This document shows positions 17,917 through 24,608 of a stretch of DNA of 35,670 nt, piece by piece; position 1 is the first letter of the stretch, and the number at the start of each line of letters is the position of its first letter. Where the stretch lies: assembly GCA_036376135.1 (NCBI GenBank), contig DASVAW010000030.1:1-35670 (forward strand), read 5' to 3'. Under the pieces are notes generated by a model, which worked only from the letters and a program-made list of their open reading frames with translations, had not been told where the DNA came from and did no database searches. The translations under genes and the position numbers were made by a program. The DNA comes from Candidatus Polarisedimenticolaceae bacterium (GTDB lineage Bacteria; Acidobacteriota; Polarisedimenticolia; Polarisedimenticolales; DASRJG01).

Positions 17917-17937
17917 AAAAGGGGCCTGGCCCCTTTT
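17917..17937 (-). repeat. Solo copy of the RAYT palindrome; likely terminator after the YHS gene
   Basis: A 21-base perfect palindrome: AAAAGGGGCC, one central base, GGCCCCTTTT. It is the same element as those around the RAYT gene with two loop changes that restore full pairing. It begins 3 bases after the TGA of the YHS gene and fills the gap to the DUF294 gene. Confidence 0.75.
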
Positions 17938-17940
17938 CGG

Positions 17941-18393
17941 TCAGCGTCCCTTCTTCTCGACGAGCTTCGGCCAGTTGGCCTCGGCGTCCCGGGTGTGTCC
18001 CGCGACGTCGGCGTCGAACGCCTTCTTGATGTCGGCGTTCTTGTTGAGGATCAGGCGCCCGCCGAGGAGCTGCCACGTCGAGATCTCGACGGGCGCGAGC
18101 GCGTTCTTCGCGACGCCGTACGCGCAGTAGCCGCCGTAGGCGGGAGCGTACTTCGCGGGGTCCTTGTCGAACAGCGCCTTGTGTTCGGCGGTGGCGAAGC
18201 GATACGTGGCGCCTTCGTACGTGGAGGTGAACGTCGCGATCCCGAGGAGGGGTTTCCCGACGGTGACGAAGCCGACGGCGTCGTACCCCTGGAGCGCGAG
18301 CCCCGAGGCGTCGGTGTTGACGAGGTCCTTGGCGAGCGCGGCGCCGGAAGCGAAGACGGCGACGGCGGCGAAGCTCAGCAGGCGTCGGATCAT
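17941..18393 (-). CDS. Exported YHS-domain protein, 150 aa
   Basis: ATG 18393 follows GGAGAA and starts a signal peptide (MIRRLLSFAAVAVFASGAALA). The rest is a YHS-like fold: ALQGYDAVGF, then FTSTYEGATYRFATAEHKALFDKDPAKYAPAYGGYCAYGVA. YHS domains bind metal or act in metal-handling proteins, and this variant (often annotated YHS domain-containing, in copper/haem contexts) is periplasmic. The C-terminus (KAFDADVAGHTRDAEANWPKLV) is also characteristic. Its precise ligand is not known. The gene is 59 bases after the DUF4442 gene and ends at a RAYT-type palindrome. Confidence 0.88.
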   Translation of the reverse strand: MIRRLLSFAAVAVFASGAALAKDLVNTDASGLALQGYDAVGFVTVGKPLLGIATFTSTYEGATYRFATAEHKALFDKDPAKYAPAYGGYCAYGVAKNALAPVEISTWQLLGGRLILNKNADIKKAFDADVAGHTRDAEANWPKLVEKKGR

Positions 18394-18452
18394 GGCGGTT
18401 CTCCGGGTTGAAGGTTCCCCGCAGAGATGCCGTCCGCCGCCGCGTCGTTTCG

Positions 18453-19040
18453 CTAGAACGCGGAAACCTCCTTCTGCCCCTCCCTCGGAAGCCGGAGGTA
18501 GACCTCCGTATCGGCTTCCGCGCACACCTCGCCGGCGACGTCGGTCGCCACGACCCGGTGCGCTCGCGCGAAGCGACCCCCGCTTCGCAGCGCGGAGACG
18601 GCGTCCTCGACGTCCGCCTCGCCGATCTCGAAGGAGATCGTCAGCGCGGTCCTGGCCGGCTTCACGTAGCGGATCGACGCGCCGCGCAGCCACGCCTGCA
18701 CGCGCAGGCCGCGGTGGGCGAGGATCTGCCAGTAGAGGATCGCGCACACGGGGTCGAAGGCGGCGAAGACCGTCCCTCCGAAGGTGGAACCGTTGAGGTT
18801 CCTCGTGAGCAATCCGCGGCGGACCCGCACCGTCGCGCGCCGGAAGTCGGGCGAGATCGAGACGATCCGGATCCCCTGGAGCAGCCACGGCGGGAACAGA
18901 TTCAGCACCCACTTCACCTGCCGGGGCGAGAGGGCGCGGGGCGGGCGCGGGGCGCTCACGGCAAGGGCGTCGGTTCGTGAGGCCGATCGAAGCCCCTCGC
19001 GGCTGGCTCCCCGACGACGCCGACGCACGGTCGCATGCAC
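18453..19040 (-). CDS. DUF4442 hotdog-fold protein, possible thioesterase, about 195 aa
   Basis: From about residue 45 on it reads as a DUF4442 protein: SPRQVKWVLNLFPPWLLQGIRI, LLTRNLNGSTFGGTVFAAFDP, then strands of a hotdog fold such as that of PaaI-type thioesterases. GTG 19040 is chosen because AGGAAGGGAG lies directly upstream; its first 40 residues are basic and may not belong, and a shorter form starting at GTG 18959 has no ribosome-binding site. Members are often annotated as YiiD C-terminal-like or thioesterase; the substrate is unknown. Confidence 0.75.
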   Translation of the reverse strand: MHATVRRRRRGASREGLRSASRTDALAVSAPRPPRALSPRQVKWVLNLFPPWLLQGIRIVSISPDFRRATVRVRRGLLTRNLNGSTFGGTVFAAFDPVCAILYWQILAHRGLRVQAWLRGASIRYVKPARTALTISFEIGEADVEDAVSALRSGGRFARAHRVVATDVAGEVCAEADTEVYLRLPREGQKEVSAF

Positions 19041-19104
19041 ACTCCCTTCCTGGGCCGAACCCCCACCATGATGCAACCGTCCGCCAACCGTCACCGCGAT
19101 CCGG

Positions 19105-19320
19105 TCAGGAACGCGTCGGGCTCTCCCGGACCTCGCGAAGCAGCAGCGCGATGACGAAGAGCAGCGCCACCGCGGCGAGCTCGAGGAGCCGGGAGGCGGA
19201 GTAGCCGTTGATCACGGTGTAGTCGAAGAGGTTCGCCGCCTTCTCGACGACCGCCAGCGCGGCGAGGACGAAGGCCAGCAGGAAGAGGCTCCGGTTGACG
19301 AGGCTGGACAGATTGGACAT
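19105..19320 (-). CDS. Small inner-membrane protein, 71 aa
   Basis: ATG 19320 follows GGAGGT. Two hydrophobic helices (about residues 10-30 and 45-62) with charged ends fill the protein; it ends RSPTRS-like (LLREVRESPTRS). No family is recognised. It lies 12 bases after the lipoprotein gene and is probably translated from the same message. Confidence 0.7.
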   Translation of the reverse strand: MSNLSSLVNRSLFLLAFVLAALAVVEKAANLFDYTVINGYSASRLLELAAVALLFVIALLLREVRESPTRS

Positions 19321-19332
19321 CGCGACCTCCGT

Positions 19333-19626
19333 TCAGCCGCGCACGATGCGACGGGCGTTGATCAACTCCCCCGTGGTCGCGCGGTACACCGCGACGCGGA
19401 CGACCCCGTCGTGGTCCTCGAACCAGAGCTGCACGAGGTCGGGGTACTGACCGGCGCTCGAGACCCCCGCCAGACGCCCCCAGGAGGCGGGAACGACGTC
19501 GCCCGACGGGAGGGTCTCCGCGGCGGCCGCGCGGGTCCTCACGTCGGGGGCGCCGAGACGGCGACATCCCGGCAAGGCGACGATCAACGCCAGGCACACG
19601 AACGCTCCAACGACGGTTCTTCGCAT
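19333..19626 (-). CDS. Small lipoprotein, 97 aa
   Basis: ATG 19626 follows GGAGGA. The signal peptide ends in the lipobox LPGC (Cys21), so the mature protein is lipid-anchored. The rest holds a short beta-rich domain with PDLVQLWFEDHDGVVRVAVYRATTGELI. No known family is recognised. It sits before the small membrane protein gene. Confidence 0.75.
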   Translation of the reverse strand: MRRTVVGAFVCLALIVALPGCRRLGAPDVRTRAAAAETLPSGDVVPASWGRLAGVSSAGQYPDLVQLWFEDHDGVVRVAVYRATTGELINARRIVRG

Positions 19627-19720
19627 GGTTCCTCCTCCGGATGGGCCGAATCCCGGGGCCTGAAGGGATGGACGTGCGCGCACGGTCCCCTCCGCGGGTT
19701 GGGTTGCCGCGAACGATGGG

Positions 19721-19750
19721 ACCCTAACCCTGTCGGACCGTGGCGGTCAA
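19721..19750 (-). promoter_or_regulatory. Probable sigma-70 promoter of the lipoprotein gene
   Basis: On the minus strand TTGACC (19750 to 19745) and TAGGGT (19726 to 19721) are 18 bases apart in the 130-base gap between the VUT and lipoprotein genes. The -35 box is one base from consensus; the -10 keeps the TA...T frame. Confidence 0.45.
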
Positions 19751-19756
19751 TCGGGA

Positions 19757-20437
19757 TCAGGTCCGCAGGGTGAAGGGGTTGAAGTCGGTGTCGCGGTCGT
19801 AGTAGTCCTCGCTTTCGGCGCGCTTCAGCCACCCGACGATCTTGTAGGTGACCGGCGTCGCGAGGGCCTCCCAGGCGCACTTGATCAGGTAGTTCGTCGC
19901 CATCACCTGGAGGACGAGCTCCGGGGGCCAGGTTCCCAGGAAGGCGACCGAATAGAAGATGAGCGAGTCGGCGGCCTGGCCGACGAGGGTCGAGCCGATC
20001 GTGCGCTGGTAGAGCCGCCGCCCCTGCGAGAGGATCTTGAGCTTCGCGAGGACGTAGGAATTGCAGAACTCGCCGGCCCAGAAGCCGAGCAGCGATGCCA
20101 GCACGATCCGCCACGTCGAGCCGAGCGCGGTTTCATAGGCCGCCTGGTGCGGCCAGTCGGCGGCCGGCGGGAAGGCGAGCACGACGAACGACATGAACGA
20201 CGCGAAGGCGAGGGCGGCGAACCCCGCCCAGACCGCCCGTCGGGTGCGCGCGTACCCGTACACCTCGGTCAGGACGTCGCCGAAGATGTAGGAGACGGGG
20301 AAAAAGAGCACGCCGGCGCCGAACTTCACATCGCCGATCTGCGCGATCTTGGCGGGGCCGATCAGGTTCGCGCACAGGAGGACCGTGACGAACGCGGCCA
20401 TCACGAAGTCGTAGTAGCGGTATCGTCGTTCGGTCAC
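19757..20437 (-). CDS. yhhQ: VUT-family transporter, queuosine-precursor (preQ0/preQ1) type, 226 aa
   Basis: The frame begins at GTG 20437 (TERRYRYYDFVMAAFVTVLLC), after a G-rich stretch. About six hydrophobic helices and the family signatures FPVSYIFGDVLTEVYGYARTRRAVWAGF and GEFCNSYVLAKLK are present, and its length matches YhhQ (221 aa). The family imports 7-deazaguanine precursors for queuosine in tRNA. No queuosine synthesis gene lies nearby and no preQ1 riboswitch was recognised upstream. Confidence 0.9.
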   Translation of the reverse strand: MTERRYRYYDFVMAAFVTVLLCANLIGPAKIAQIGDVKFGAGVLFFPVSYIFGDVLTEVYGYARTRRAVWAGFAALAFASFMSFVVLAFPPAADWPHQAAYETALGSTWRIVLASLLGFWAGEFCNSYVLAKLKILSQGRRLYQRTIGSTLVGQAADSLIFYSVAFLGTWPPELVLQVMATNYLIKCAWEALATPVTYKIVGWLKRAESEDYYDRDTDFNPFTLRT

Positions 20438-20438
20438 G

Positions 20439-20466
20439 GAAACCCCCGGGAAACCGGCGGCACCCT
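20439..20466 (+). promoter_or_regulatory. Possible ECF-type promoter of msrA
   Basis: GAAACC (20439-20444), 16 bases, CACCCT (20461-20466), 20 bases before the msrA start. It is close to the pattern GAAACC-N16-CATCCC found before the sigma gene and the lipid operon, and the bases before the -10 (GCGG) also match. It is a variant, so less certain than those. Confidence 0.4.
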
Positions 20467-20486
20467 AACACGGTGGAGGGCAGCCG

Positions 20487-21143
20487 ATGTTCTCGAAGGA
20501 CCCAGGAAAGCTGCGCATCCCCGACACGACCCAGGCCCTTCCCGGACGGACCGCGCCGATGCGGATCACCGGGAAACACCTCGTCCTCGGAACGGTCATG
20601 AAACCCCCATTTCCGGCCGGTTTCGAGCAGGTGCAGGTCGGCCTCGGCTGCTTCTGGGGAGCGGAGCGGAAGTTCTGGCAGCTCCCCGGCGTCCACACGA
20701 CCGCGGTCGGGTACTCGGGGGGGCTCACTCCCAACCCCGACTACGAGGAGGTCTGTTCCGGCCTGACGGGACATGCCGAGACGGTCCTCGTCGTCTACGA
20801 CCCGGCGAAGGTCTCCTTCGACGAGATCCTGCGCGTCTTTTGGGAGAGCCATGACCCCACGCAGGGGATGCGTCAGGGAAACGACCGCGGCACGCAGTAC
20901 CGCTCCGCGATCTATGCCTATTCCGACGCGCAGCTCCGGGTCGCCGAGGCCTCCCGCGACGCCTACCAGGCGAAGCTCGCCGAGGCGGGATACGGCGCCA
21001 TCACGACGGAAATCCGGGAGGCGCCGGAGTTTTACTACGCCGAGGACTACCACCAGCAGTACCTCGCCAAGAACCCGAACGGGTACTGCGGGCTGGGCGG
21101 GACCGGGGTGACCTGCCCGATCGGCGTCGCGAAGGCCACCTGA
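20487..21143 (+). CDS. msrA: Peptide methionine-(S)-S-oxide reductase MsrA, 218 aa
   Basis: The catalytic GCFWG motif is at residues 54-58 (Cys55), followed by [31 protein letters not shown] and EDYHQQYL, all hallmarks of MsrA. A second Cys near the C-terminus ([13 protein letters not shown]) can act in recycling. It repairs oxidised methionine using thioredoxin. The ~45-residue N-terminal lead has no signal peptide, so it is cytoplasmic. GGAGGG precedes ATG 20487. It is divergent from the VUT gene and ends 4 bases from the convergent manC-like gene. Confidence 0.97.
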   Translation: MFSKDPGKLRIPDTTQALPGRTAPMRITGKHLVLGTVMKPPFPAGFEQVQVGLGCFWGAERKFWQLPGVHTTAVGYSGGLTPNPDYEEVCSGLTGHAETVLVVYDPAKVSFDEILRVFWESHDPTQGMRQGNDRGTQYRSAIYAYSDAQLRVAEASRDAYQAKLAEAGYGAITTEIREAPEFYYAEDYHQQYLAKNPNGYCGLGGTGVTCPIGVAKAT

Positions 21144-21147
21144 TCCG

Positions 21148-22116
21148 CTACGCCGCCCCGACCGCCGCCGCGAGCGTGACCGGCGCCACCGGGTAGCGCA
21201 TCGCCGCGGCGATCGGCGTCGGCTTCGGCCAGCGCCGCACGCACTCCGCCAGCCGATCCGGGGTCCCGAGATCGCTCCATCCGCAGAACGGAACGGTCAC
21301 GAGGCGCAGGCGGTCCTCCGATCCCTGCAGGAGCTCGCGGGAGAAGTCGGACGTCGGGATCGACGCATAGAGACGCGCCAGGGCGACCCCATCCAGCGAA
21401 CCGTCGGAGCGGCGCGGCGCCAGGGCGAGTGCGTGGAGCAGCGACGGCCGGCGCCGGAGGTAGAGCGCCTTCAGCGCGGGTCCCTTCGCGACCATCAGGA
21501 AGGAGTTCCACACGCCGCCGCGGCGCATCAGCTCCGCGGCGAACGTCGCATCCGGCTTCTCCACGAACGCCTTCACGCGGAAGGAGCCGTCGGTCGCCTC
21601 GTTCCCCGGGACGATCCACCCGTACTCCGAGTCGGGGGCGTCCGGTTCGATCCCCAGCAGCACGATGCCTTCCGGATCGCGCCGGACCTCGTCGAGCCCG
21701 CGCCGCAGCGCGCGGGCCATCACCGCCTCGTCGGCGACGAAATGGTCCGAGGGGAGCATCACGACGGTCGCGTCGGGATCGCGGCGCAGGATCTCGAGCA
21801 GGGGCAAGAGCACCCCCGCCGCGGTGCCGCGGTTGAGCGGCTGGGCGACGACGTTCTCCTCCGGGAGCTCGGCGAGCTCGTCCCGCCACCAGAGCCGGTG
21901 CTCCTCGGCGACGATCGCGAGCGTGCGCTCCGGGGGGGCGATCCGCGCGGCGCGGGAGAGGGCGTCCTGAAGGAGGGACGGTCCTCCGGCGAGCGAGCAG
22001 AACTGCTTGGGAACCGACGCGCCGTTCCCCAACCGCGTCAGCCCGCTCAGCCGCGTGCCCGACCCCGCGGCCAGCACCAGCGCCCACGTTTCGCCTCGAC
22101 CTCGTGCCAGTCTCAT
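21148..22116 (-). CDS. Mannose-1-phosphate guanylyltransferase-like sugar nucleotidyltransferase, 322 aa
   Basis: The N-terminus carries the nucleotidyltransferase signature LAAGSGTRL (residues 15-23) and VPKQFCSLAGG (35-45), followed by QPLNRGTAAGVLLPL, LPSDHFV, YGWIVPG, FVEKPD and WNSFLMVAK. These fit the ManC/GDP-mannose pyrophosphorylase family, which makes GDP-mannose from mannose-1-phosphate and GTP. The bifunctional isomerase tail is absent. GGGAGG precedes ATG 22116. It lies 16 bases after the NDH-2-like gene on the same strand and is probably co-transcribed with it. Use of the product (polysaccharide, glycan) is unknown. Confidence 0.85.
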   Translation of the reverse strand: MRLARGRGETWALVLAAGSGTRLSGLTRLGNGASVPKQFCSLAGGPSLLQDALSRAARIAPPERTLAIVAEEHRLWWRDELAELPEENVVAQPLNRGTAAGVLLPLLEILRRDPDATVVMLPSDHFVADEAVMARALRRGLDEVRRDPEGIVLLGIEPDAPDSEYGWIVPGNEATDGSFRVKAFVEKPDATFAAELMRRGGVWNSFLMVAKGPALKALYLRRRPSLLHALALAPRRSDGSLDGVALARLYASIPTSDFSRELLQGSEDRLRLVTVPFCGWSDLGTPDRLAECVRRWPKPTPIAAAMRYPVAPVTLAAAVGAA

Positions 22117-22132
22117 CGCGTCGCCTCCCTCG

Positions 22133-23449
22133 TCAGCCGTGATGCGCGGCCTCGAGGGCCGGTTTCGGTTTCGTCTCCGGTTTCACGGCGTCGACGTCGA
22201 GGTACTGCACCAGGTCCTTCGAGAAGAACAGGTCGAGCGTCCAGTCGAGCGCGACGCGCAGCTTCTTCTCGAAGCGGGGAAGCTTCGAGAGATAAATCGT
22301 GCGCCACATCCACCACGCGAGAAAGCCGGAGAAGTTCACGCCGAGAATCCGCGCGACACCCGTGCGTCGGCCGATCGAGGCGAGAAGTCCGAGCGTCGCG
22401 AAGGTGAAGGGGCGGAGGGCTTCTCCGCGGATCGACGCGGCGACGTTGCGGGCGAGCGTGCGCCCTTCGCGGATCGCGTGCTGCGCGGTGGGGGGATGGA
22501 AGCCCCCCGTGCCGTCGGGGACCGACGCCGCGTCGCCCACCGCCCAGACCCCGGGGTGGCCCGGGACGCGAAGGTATGGGTCCACGAGCACGCGCCCGCG
22601 TTCCTTCATACAGGGAAGCTCCGCCAGCATCGGGTTCGCGGCGGTCCCCGCGGTCCACACGAGGGTGCGGGCCTCGACCGTCGTGCCGTCGGTGAGGCGG
22701 ACGAGGTCGCCCTCCACCCTCGAGACCCTGGCCGAGGTGCGGATCTCGACGCCGCGCTCGGCGAGTTTCCGCTGGGCGTACCGCCCGAGCTCGGGGCCGA
22801 GCTCGGGGAGCACCACCTCCTGCGAGTGGACGAGGACCATCCGGAGGTCCTCGCGCTTCACGTTCGGGTAGTGCGGGAGGGCCTCGCGGACGAAGTCGTT
22901 CATCGCCGCGATCGTCTCGACTCCCGCGAAGCCGCCGCCCGCGACGACGAAACCCAGCAACGGGCGCCGCTCGTCGCAGGCGCACTCGGTGTCCGCCTCC
23001 TCGAGGTGCGCGATCATCCGGTTCCGCAGGTGCATCGCGTCGGCGAGCGTCTTCATCGTCCGTGCGCGCTCGGCGACCCCGGGAAGGCCGAAGAAGTTCG
23101 TGACCGAGCCGAGGGCGAGCACGAGGTGGTCGCAGGTGACCTCGTGTTCGTGACCGTCGGAGCCGTGGCGGAGCACCGCCGTCTTCGAAGGAAGGTCCAC
23201 GCGGACGACATCCCCCTCGAAAAACTTCACGCGTCGGAGCAGCTTGCGCACCGGGCTGACGATGTTCGTCGGGTCGAGATCGCTCGCGGCGACCTCGTGC
23301 AGCATCGGCGTGAAGAGGAAGAAGTTCTCCCGGCCGACGAGGGTGATCTCGACGTCGGGGTCGCAGCCGATCGTGCGGTCGAGCTCGAGGGCGGTGTAGA
23401 TCCCGCCGAACCCTCCGCCGAGGATGAGAATCCTTGTCCTGGTCTTCAT
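22133..23449 (-). CDS. Type II NADH dehydrogenase-like FAD oxidoreductase, 438 aa
   Basis: ATG 23449 (MKTRTRILILGGGFGG) is chosen; the first FAD-binding GGGFGG is at residues 11-16, a second dinucleotide fold near residues 165-180 (VAGGGFAGVETIAAM), and the FAD-binding GDAAS near 305. The C-terminal 85 residues carry an amphipathic membrane-binding helix (FSGFLAWWMWRTIYLSKL) typical of NDH-2. It likely moves electrons from NADH to quinone at the inner face of the membrane. No Shine-Dalgarno sequence precedes the ATG. A predicted ECF promoter ends only 9 bases before it, so the mRNA would be nearly leaderless. Confidence 0.9.
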   Translation of the reverse strand: MKTRTRILILGGGFGGIYTALELDRTIGCDPDVEITLVGRENFFLFTPMLHEVAASDLDPTNIVSPVRKLLRRVKFFEGDVVRVDLPSKTAVLRHGSDGHEHEVTCDHLVLALGSVTNFFGLPGVAERARTMKTLADAMHLRNRMIAHLEEADTECACDERRPLLGFVVAGGGFAGVETIAAMNDFVREALPHYPNVKREDLRMVLVHSQEVVLPELGPELGRYAQRKLAERGVEIRTSARVSRVEGDLVRLTDGTTVEARTLVWTAGTAANPMLAELPCMKERGRVLVDPYLRVPGHPGVWAVGDAASVPDGTGGFHPPTAQHAIREGRTLARNVAASIRGEALRPFTFATLGLLASIGRRTGVARILGVNFSGFLAWWMWRTIYLSKLPRFEKKLRVALDWTLDLFFSKDLVQYLDVDAVKPETKPKPALEAAHHG

Positions 23450-23458
23450 GGCGGCGGT

Positions 23459-23486
23459 GGGATGCCGCGCCCGCGTCCCGGGATTC
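23459..23486 (-). promoter_or_regulatory. Predicted ECF sigma promoter of the NDH-2-like gene
   Basis: On the minus strand GAATCC (23486 to 23481), 16 bases, CATCCC (23464 to 23459). It is the mirror of the sigma-gene promoter, and together they form the perfect 11-bp inverted repeat 23458-23468/23507-23517. Start of transcription would be within a few bases of ATG 23449. Confidence 0.55.
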
Positions 23487-23488
23487 GC

Positions 23489-23516
23489 GAAACCGGTTCG
23501 CCCGGAGCGGCATCCC
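23489..23516 (+). promoter_or_regulatory. Predicted ECF sigma promoter of the sigma factor gene (autoregulation)
   Basis: GAAACC (23489-23494), 16 bases, CATCCC (23511-23516), 42 bases before ATG 23559. The same boxes and spacing occur on the opposite strand here and on both strands at 30902-30974. GAAAC-type -35 boxes and 16-base spacing are usual for ECF sigma factors. Confidence 0.6.
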
Positions 23517-23558
23517 AGCTTCGAGTCGGCGCTCCGGGCGCCGAGGGAGGACGCCGGA

Positions 23559-24335
23559 ATGCTGGAGCCCCGGGCCGTCGGATTCTCCGTGACCCACATG
23601 GACGCGCTGGCGGCGTGGGCGATCTGGACCGGCGGGCTGGCCTGCGCGATGTGGACCGCGCACCGGGAACGGCGCCGCCGCGGCGATGCCGATCCGGCCT
23701 CGGGGTTCCCCGTCGGAGGGCCGGTCCCCTCGATCGAGGATCCCGCCGTCGACGCGGACGCCCTGCTCGTCCGACGACTCCGGGCGGGCGAACGGCGCGC
23801 CTTCGAGGACGTGGTCCAGCGCTACAGCGGCCGGATGCTGGCCGTCGCGCGGCGATTCGTCCGCGAGCCGGAGGATGCCCGCGACGTCGTCCAGGAGGCG
23901 TTCATCTCCGCATTCCGCAACTTCGACAGCTACCACGGCGAGGCGCGCCTTTCCACCTGGCTTCACCGGATCGTGGTGAACGCCGCGCTGATGCGGATCC
24001 GCAGCCGGAGCCGCAGGCCGGAGGAGTCGATCGAGGCGTTGCTCCCGAAGTTCGGCGAGGACGGCCACTCGGTGCAGCCCGCGCACCTCTGGGTCGAGAC
24101 GACCCACGAGAGCGTGGAGCGCGAGCAGCGCGCCGCGCTCGTGCGCCGCTGCATCGACGAGCTGCCGGATTCGTACCGGACCGTGCTGCTCATGAGGGAC
24201 ATCGAAGAGCTCGACACGGCCGAGACGGCGGCCCTGCTCGGGACGACCGAAAACGCCGTCAAGATCCGGCTCCATCGCGCGCGGCAGGCCCTTCGCGCCC
24301 TGTTGGACCCCCACCTGCGGAGGACGCGCGCATGA
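23559..24335 (+). CDS. ECF-family RNA polymerase sigma factor with hydrophobic N-terminal segment, 258 aa
   Basis: Region 2 spans about residues 67-140 (RRAFEDVVQRYSGRMLAVARRFVREPEDARDVVQEAFISAF) and region 4 about 190-248 (LPDSYRTVLLMRDIEELDTAETAALLGTTENAVKIRLHRAR), the helix-turn-helix that reads the -35 box. I chose ATG 23559 since GGGAGG lies 8 bases upstream; ATG 23598 lacks one. With either start the protein begins with a likely membrane helix (WAIWTGGLACAMWTA) followed by RERRRR, which is unusual for a sigma factor. Its stop overlaps the start of the anti-sigma gene (ATGA). Predicted ECF promoters here and at 30902-30974 suggest its regulon. Confidence 0.9.
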   Translation: MLEPRAVGFSVTHMDALAAWAIWTGGLACAMWTAHRERRRRGDADPASGFPVGGPVPSIEDPAVDADALLVRRLRAGERRAFEDVVQRYSGRMLAVARRFVREPEDARDVVQEAFISAFRNFDSYHGEARLSTWLHRIVVNAALMRIRSRSRRPEESIEALLPKFGEDGHSVQPAHLWVETTHESVEREQRAALVRRCIDELPDSYRTVLLMRDIEELDTAETAALLGTTENAVKIRLHRARQALRALLDPHLRRTRA

Positions 24336-24583
24336 TCACCTGCCGAGATTTCGTCGAGTTCCTGTGGGCCTACGTCGCCGGGGAGCTCCCTTCCGACCAG
24401 CGATCCGAGTTCGACGCGCACATGGCGATCTGCCCGCACTGCGTCAACTACCTCGACTCGTATGCGAAGACCGTTCGGCTCGAGAAGGCGGCGTTCGAGA
24501 ACCTCGACGAGCCCGTTCCCACCGAGATGCCCGAGGAGCTCGTGAAGGCGATCCTCGCCGCGCGGGGAAAGGGCGGGCGGTAG
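24332..24583 (+). CDS. Zinc-finger (zf-HC2) anti-sigma factor, 83 aa
   Basis: The start overlaps the sigma stop by 4 bases, with GGAGGA upstream. The N-terminal domain has the H30-x3-C34-x2-C37 zinc motif (HMAICPHC) of zinc-binding anti-sigma proteins (ZAS), which hold ECF sigma factors and release them on a redox or other signal. No membrane helix is present, so this is the small soluble type. The C-terminal half is short and charged. The partner must be the sigma factor just upstream. Confidence 0.9.
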   Translation: MITCRDFVEFLWAYVAGELPSDQRSEFDAHMAICPHCVNYLDSYAKTVRLEKAAFENLDEPVPTEMPEELVKAILAARGKGGR

Positions 24584-24601
24584 CCTCAGCTCCGCCCGCC
24601 C
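24571..24601 (+). terminator. Two-way hairpin between the anti-sigma and SMP-30 genes
   Basis: A perfect 10-bp stem GGGCGGGCGG (24571-24580) with CCGCCCGCCC (24592-24601) and an 11-base loop that contains the anti-sigma stop codon. It lies between convergent genes. No T-run follows, so it may be rho-aided. Confidence 0.5.
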
Positions 24602-24608
24602 CTTCCGA

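Noticed and set aside
19627-19756. tRNA or small RNA gene in the gap before the lipoprotein gene
   Set aside because: No cloverleaf or CCA end could be drawn; the gap is better explained by a promoter and leader.
20435-20490. preQ1 riboswitch before the VUT transporter gene
   Set aside because: The short leader lacks the A-rich tail and stem pattern of known preQ1 classes.
22007-24583. 858-codon frame across the manC-like, NDH-2-like and sigma genes
   Set aside because: Low-complexity mirror sequence; in-frame real genes on both strands explain the region.
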